Positions 35,800 to 39,642 of a stretch of DNA of 39,642 nt are shown in pieces (positions within the stretch are counted from its first letter, which is position 1; each line of letters opens with the position of its first letter). This DNA is from Bacteroidota bacterium (lineage in GTDB: Bacteria > Bacteroidota > Rhodothermia > Rhodothermales > UBA10348). The stretch lies in contig JADFHF010000035.1 in assembly GCA_022567305.1 (NCBI GenBank), positions 1 through 39,642 of the forward strand, read 5' to 3'. A program made the position numbers and the translations under genes. The notes under the pieces were generated by a model. It was not told the origin of the DNA. It did no database searches and worked only from the letters and a program-made list of their open reading frames with translations.

Positions 35800-35895
35800 T
35801 TCTTACGATCAGCTATGTTTTCGGCTTCGCATCGCAATACAGCGATTCGATCGAAGGTACCTAAATCAGGGTGATAAGCCTGCCGGTGAACGCAC

Positions 35896-36723
35896 GTGAG
35901 AGCAGATTTTCATCTTCATACGCATTATTCCGACGGGAGATACTCCCCTGAACAAGTCGTTCAAAAAGCTGCGGAGGCGGGTCTGGAGGGTCTCGCCATT
36001 ACCGATCATGATACGGCTGGAGGAATTGCTGAAGCTCGTTCGGCGTGTCTGAAAGCAAATATTGAATTCGTATCAGGCGCGGAAATTAGTTCAGCCATAT
36101 CGGACAACGAAATTCACATCCTGGCCTATAACTTCGATCCCGAGTATGAATCACTACTTGGACTCTTCGAATCACAACAGGAACGACGCCTGCAGCGTGC
36201 TCTTGAGTTCATCAGCGTTCTTAGAAAAAACGGAGTCGATCTGGCCCCCGATGAAGAACTTGCGTTAGGTATTGGAAACAGAGGCGAAGCCATTGGTCGT
36301 CCCCACATTGCCAGGATGATCGTTGCTTCGGGTTCCGCTGCGAGCATGGATGATGCTTTTGGCGAGTACCTGGTGCCGGGTTCTCCCACGTTCGTGCCGA
36401 AGTCATTTCCTGGGGTCGAAGAAGTGCTGAAACTCGTTCGAGAAGCGGGCGGAGTGAGTATCCTTGCGCATCCGGGTCATATGACGTCGCACGCCGATCT
36501 CATCAAACTGATTGATCTTGGCCTGGACGGCGTGGAGGTGGTTCATCCCTCTCATGACAAAGTACTCCAAAAGTACTATGGCGAACTGGCAGACAGGCTT
36601 AAGCTGATCGCAACGGGAGGATCAGACTATCATGGTTGGCAGCGCGGAGACGAAGAGAATCTAGGCAACTATTTTGTGCATTGGGTAAGTGGGGGCAATC
36701 TGTTCCACCCTCGGACCTTGTGA
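35896..36723 (+). CDS. PHP-domain phosphoesterase (RNase AM/YciV-like)
   Basis: This 275-residue protein has a GTG start and the PHP metal ligands DFHLHTHYSDG, ITDHDT, AEIS, ILAHPGH and GGSDYHG, in the order typical of the family. The closest described group comprises 5'-3' exoribonucleases and 3',5'-nucleotide bisphosphate phosphatases. The insertion AGGIAEARSACLKANIEFVSGAEIS is standard for it. The true substrate is not certain. Confidence 0.88.
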   Translation: MRADFHLHTHYSDGRYSPEQVVQKAAEAGLEGLAITDHDTAGGIAEARSACLKANIEFVSGAEISSAISDNEIHILAYNFDPEYESLLGLFESQQERRLQRALEFISVLRKNGVDLAPDEELALGIGNRGEAIGRPHIARMIVASGSAASMDDAFGEYLVPGSPTFVPKSFPGVEEVLKLVREAGGVSILAHPGHMTSHADLIKLIDLGLDGVEVVHPSHDKVLQKYYGELADRLKLIATGGSDYHGWQRGDEENLGNYFVHWVSGGNLFHPRTL

Positions 36724-36813
36724 GGATGTGTCTGCGTTCAGGAGCATCAAAATGAACCGGCCAACCGGGTCAGCGACCTTATTTTACAGATCCATCCGCT
36801 TAATCCACTCGAC

Positions 36814-39198
36814 GTGAAGGCAATTCTGACGCGAATACGGCAGATAATCTCTCGGTCGGTATTCGTCGTTCTTTGTCTGATTGCAATGGACGGAATGGAC
36901 TCTGCACGGGCCCAAATAGGGGAGTGGACGAGTCACACGGCCATGCGCCAGGTCTCGGCCATCGACGCGTCCGACTCGCACGTATGGGCATCGACGAACG
37001 GCGGCGTGTTCAGTTACGACGTATTGACGGGAGAAATCGTGACGTATACGGTGGTCGATGGGCTTCACGCTGTGAATGTTCGCACTATAGTCATCGATGA
37101 GCTGCGAGATTTTACCTGGGTCGGGTATGGCGACGGAGTGATTGACCGGATCCACGCACCGTCGAAAGAAATCGTCAGCTACCGGGATATTGAGCGAGCA
37201 ACACAGTTTTCTGCCAGAGGAATCAACCGCATTGTCATACAGGGAGATTCGTTGCTCATCGCGACCGAATTCGGGATAGTGGTCTTTGACCCCATAAAAG
37301 CAGAAGTCAGAGATTCTTATACGCGCCTGGGCGACAATCCACCGGCCACCGAAATATTCGACGTCGTTCTCGCTCGAAATGACGATGGCATTCAAAGTTT
37401 TTGGGCCGCAACCATCAACGGTGTTGCGCGTGCAGCCGTTTCGGCGGTCAACTTGCAAGATCCCACGGAGTGGGTGCTCGAACGATCCGGGTTAGGGTTT
37501 GGAAGTGAAATCATTCGATCCCTGGCTTTCTTCAACGGATCCCTTTATGCCGGCACGAACGCAGATGTGTATCGCCGGACCGTTGGTGGTGCGTACGCCC
37601 CCTTGAATCTTACGGACCGGCCGGTGACCGACCTGAGTGTTTCGGGTGCCCTTATGGTCGGAGTCGAACGATTCATCCTCCTCGGTTTCGATGAAACCGG
37701 GCAGTCGTGGACATTCAATGTTTCCGGCTATCAGGATCCAGTGAGCATTGCTGCCACTTCGAATGCCGGATATTGGTTTGGAGATGCCACACGTGGCTTG
37801 ACCTCGATCCCCGAACCGTCCTTTGTACAGACTTCAGTCGATGCCCAGTTTTCCGTCGTACCGGAGGGACCGTATGACGGATTTTTCTCTGACCTGGATG
37901 TGGACGACGACGGGAATGTCTGGGCAGGAGGAGTTCGCGGCCCATCGACGGGATTCTATCACTTATCTGTCGAACGTGAATGGACGACGTACTCATCCAT
38001 ATTTAACCCGGAGCTGGATGGAAAAAATGAGTTCACCCGAATACACATCGATGCAGCAGGAACCGCCTGGGCCGGCTCGTTCGGATCAGGTCTGGCAAGT
38101 TCTTCAATCGATGGAGAGATTTCGACGTACGACGAAACCAACTCAACCCTTTTGGATGCAGCCGGATTTAGTGACTTTATCATTGTCGGGGGGATCGATA
38201 GCGACAGAGGCGGGACGGTCTGGGTAACCACAGTCGGTTCATCTCGTCCGATGCATGCTCTGGAGCCGGATGGTACCTGGACGAGTTTCGGGCCATACGT
38301 TGGCGAAGGGCTATCCTCCCGAGCAACGGCCTACGGGCGGATATTTGTTGATTCATTCGATCAAAAATGGATCCTTGTCCGCGACGAGAATAATTTTCAG
38401 AAGAACAAGGGCCTTCTTGTAGTGGATACGGGACAGACGGAGACCCAGACCGATGATATTTTTCAGTTCTTCGGATCAGATGGCTCAGCCGGGCAGGGGC
38501 TACCCTCGAAAGCGGTTCTGTCTGTAGCGGAGGATCGAGACGGATTGGTGTGGCTTGGAACAGAAAGCGGACCGGCATATTTCGTCAATACAGGGATCGT
38601 GGCCTCCGACGGGTCGGCCCGAGCAATCTGGCCTCAGTGGGCTGATCGTTCCCAGGGAACGTTCATGCTGTTCGGTCTGAAGATAAACGATGTGGCCGTT
38701 GACCCGGCAAACCAGATCTGGTTTGCCACAGATGACGGGGCGTGGCTCGTTCGGCCCGTAGAAGGGGGATACGAGGCCGTATACCACTTCACGGTAGACA
38801 ACTCACCCCTGTTCTCCAATGAGGTCCTTTCCGTGGTCGTGGATGGGACGAGCGGGGACGTGTTCTTCTCAACCAGTCTGGGCCTAGTGAGCTACGCGGG
38901 CGAGGCCGTGACACCCTCTGTTTCGGCGAGGGACCTATTCGTGTATCCAAACCCGGCACGGCTTTCTAATTCCTCGACGACCAATATCTACATCGAGGGA
39001 CTCGTAGAAGAAACGGATATCCGGATAATAACGGCTACCGGATCGCTGGTCAGGAGGCTTTCTGCCCGAGGAGGACGAACACTTTGGGATGGAAGAGATG
39101 AGACGGGTCGTTTGGTCAACTCCGGTGTATACCTGATCGTAGCCGTGGGTACGGACGGTACGGGAGCGGCGCACGGAAAGGTAGCTGTAATCCGTTAA
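36814..39198 (+). CDS. porZ: PorZ-like beta-propeller protein with C-terminal sorting domain
   Basis: This 794-residue exported protein, with a GTG start at 36814 and no clear Shine-Dalgarno, has a signal peptide ending ARAQ, then IGEWTSHTAMRQVSAIDASDSHVWASTNGGVFSYD, the start of PorZ-type two-component-regulator propellers. Repeats with W-A-G/W-F-T blades run to about residue 690. The last 85 residues are a PNP-type sorting domain (YPNPARLSN, GSLVRRLSARGG, LWDGRDETGRLVNSGVYLIV). In Porphyromonas, PorZ sits on the cell surface and helps the type IX system deliver A-LPS to cargo. The assignment to PorZ is by domain order, so it could instead be a related propeller protein. Confidence 0.8.
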   Translation: MKAILTRIRQIISRSVFVVLCLIAMDGMDSARAQIGEWTSHTAMRQVSAIDASDSHVWASTNGGVFSYDVLTGEIVTYTVVDGLHAVNVRTIVIDELRDFTWVGYGDGVIDRIHAPSKEIVSYRDIERATQFSARGINRIVIQGDSLLIATEFGIVVFDPIKAEVRDSYTRLGDNPPATEIFDVVLARNDDGIQSFWAATINGVARAAVSAVNLQDPTEWVLERSGLGFGSEIIRSLAFFNGSLYAGTNADVYRRTVGGAYAPLNLTDRPVTDLSVSGALMVGVERFILLGFDETGQSWTFNVSGYQDPVSIAATSNAGYWFGDATRGLTSIPEPSFVQTSVDAQFSVVPEGPYDGFFSDLDVDDDGNVWAGGVRGPSTGFYHLSVEREWTTYSSIFNPELDGKNEFTRIHIDAAGTAWAGSFGSGLASSSIDGEISTYDETNSTLLDAAGFSDFIIVGGIDSDRGGTVWVTTVGSSRPMHALEPDGTWTSFGPYVGEGLSSRATAYGRIFVDSFDQKWILVRDENNFQKNKGLLVVDTGQTETQTDDIFQFFGSDGSAGQGLPSKAVLSVAEDRDGLVWLGTESGPAYFVNTGIVASDGSARAIWPQWADRSQGTFMLFGLKINDVAVDPANQIWFATDDGAWLVRPVEGGYEAVYHFTVDNSPLFSNEVLSVVVDGTSGDVFFSTSLGLVSYAGEAVTPSVSARDLFVYPNPARLSNSSTTNIYIEGLVEETDIRIITATGSLVRRLSARGGRTLWDGRDETGRLVNSGVYLIVAVGTDGTGAAHGKVAVIR

Positions 39199-39271
39199 AA
39201 GAAGCGGATCTGACGAAATTTGTGCGCTGACGCGGTGTCTTTAGTCCACCGAAAGTTCACTGGGGATGATC

Positions 39272-39301
39272 TTGTCCTGAATTCGATAATCGCGGTATAT
39301 T
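39272..39301 (+). promoter_or_regulatory. Probable sigma-70-type promoter of the tRNA genes
   Basis: TTGTCC at 39272-39277 and TATATT at 39296-39301 are separated by 18 bases, close to a standard -35/-10 pair. The tRNA-His gene starts 17 bases past the -10. Confidence 0.5.
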
Positions 39302-39317
39302 GCTAGATTGAATAAAT

Positions 39318-39392
39318 GGTGGCCGTAGCTCAGTCGGTTAGAGCGCCAGGTTGTGGCCCTGGAGGTCGGGGGTTCAATTCCCCTCGGTCACC
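39318..39392 (+). tRNA. tRNA-His (anticodon GTG)
   Basis: The sequence folds into a cloverleaf with a seven-base-pair acceptor stem (GTGGCCG with CGGTCAC). The extra G at -1 faces discriminator C73, as in histidine tRNAs. The anticodon stem CCAGG/CCTGG holds GTG. The T loop is GTTCAAT. The CCA tail is not fully encoded. Confidence 0.95.
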
Positions 39393-39463
39393 CACCCAGC
39401 CCAGATCGGTCGTTGGTATAGGCGCGCGCTACCGCTCAGCTGATATATTGAATATTCCACATT

Positions 39464-39536
39464 GCCGCGTTCGTCTAGGGGTTAAGGACGCCGCCCTTTC
39501 ACGGCGGTAACACGGGTTCAAATCCCGTACGCGGTA
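39464..39536 (+). tRNA. tRNA-Glu (anticodon TTC)
   Basis: The cloverleaf has acceptor GCCGCGT paired with ACGCGGT, anticodon stem CCGCC/GGCGG holding TTC, and T loop GTTCAAA. The CCA end is encoded at 39537-39539. It lies 71 bases after tRNA-His and probably shares its promoter. Confidence 0.95.
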
Positions 39537-39542
39537 CCAGGG

Positions 39543-39596
39543 AAAGCCCTCTCTGTAACTTGATGTGCAGCATTGAGTAGCGGGGAGGGCTTTTCT
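39543..39596 (+). terminator. Terminator-like hairpin after the tRNA genes
   Basis: AAAGCCCTC (39543-39551) pairs perfectly with GAGGGCTTT (39585-39593), with more T right after. The loop is about 33 bases, longer than usual. Confidence 0.6.
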
Positions 39597-39642
39597 TATG
39601 TGTGAGGTGCTGACCCAATAGTTTCCCAAAAATCTGTTCCTT

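Noticed and set aside
1-39642. CRISPR array or phage region
   Set aside because: No regularly spaced repeats, cas-like proteins or phage structural genes were seen.

Overview
The window looks like chromosome from a member of Bacteroidota/Rhodothermota, most likely a marine Rhodothermia-type bacterium. Three things point there: two secreted proteins carry C-terminal PNP-type sorting domains as in type IX secretion (10255-12294 and 36814-39198), the second is PorZ-like, and few genes have a strong Shine-Dalgarno sequence. This is judged from protein features only; no marker gene for firm placement is present.

The left 2.3 kb is a mobile-DNA scar. A tail fragment of one IS3-family transposase (1-169) abuts a complete IS3-family element (about 170-1883) with a programmed-frameshift arrangement. 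That element in turn abuts a decayed minus-strand S9 dipeptidyl-peptidase-like gene start (about 1884-2235). A carbohydrate block follows: a GH130-type glycoside phosphorylase converges on a GT4 glycosyltransferase fused to an alpha/alpha-toroid domain. Their two stop codons lie inside or beside one perfect 10-bp inverted repeat. Next come an orphan, possibly acquired ORF and a stand-alone MalK/UgpC-type ATPase.

From 8.7 to 13.1 kb coding density is low. This part holds a small lipoprotein, a large FG-GAP beta-propeller protein with a sorting domain, and a probable gene relic. From 19.3 kb back to 13.1 kb a tight minus-strand run reads gap, pgk, an ABC-2 exporter ATPase and permease, a lipoprotein and a guanidino-modifying hydrolase of the DDAH/arginine deiminase superfamily.

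From 19.7 to 33.5 kb is a plus-strand housekeeping run: a TPR membrane protein, an NtrC-type regulator, lolD, pdxH, nrnA-like DHH phosphoesterase, pepA, pdxA, a methyltransferase, ftsE, an AGCS symporter with a large insertion, upp, an NhaC-type antiporter with a secreted N-terminal domain, and a cupin. Two minus-strand genes (DUF72 and a YbhN/LPG-synthase-type membrane protein) follow, then a PHP phosphoesterase, the PorZ-like protein, and tRNA-His and tRNA-Glu with a promoter and a terminator-like hairpin.

I saw no CRISPR array, no phage and no clear new defence system. The most unusual items are the GH130/GT4-toroid pair with its shared stop-codon hairpin, the orphan Ntn-hydrolase-like ORF flanked by a 16-bp repeat, the propeller protein with twin degenerate cupredoxin-like domains, and the domain insertions in the two ion-coupled transporters.
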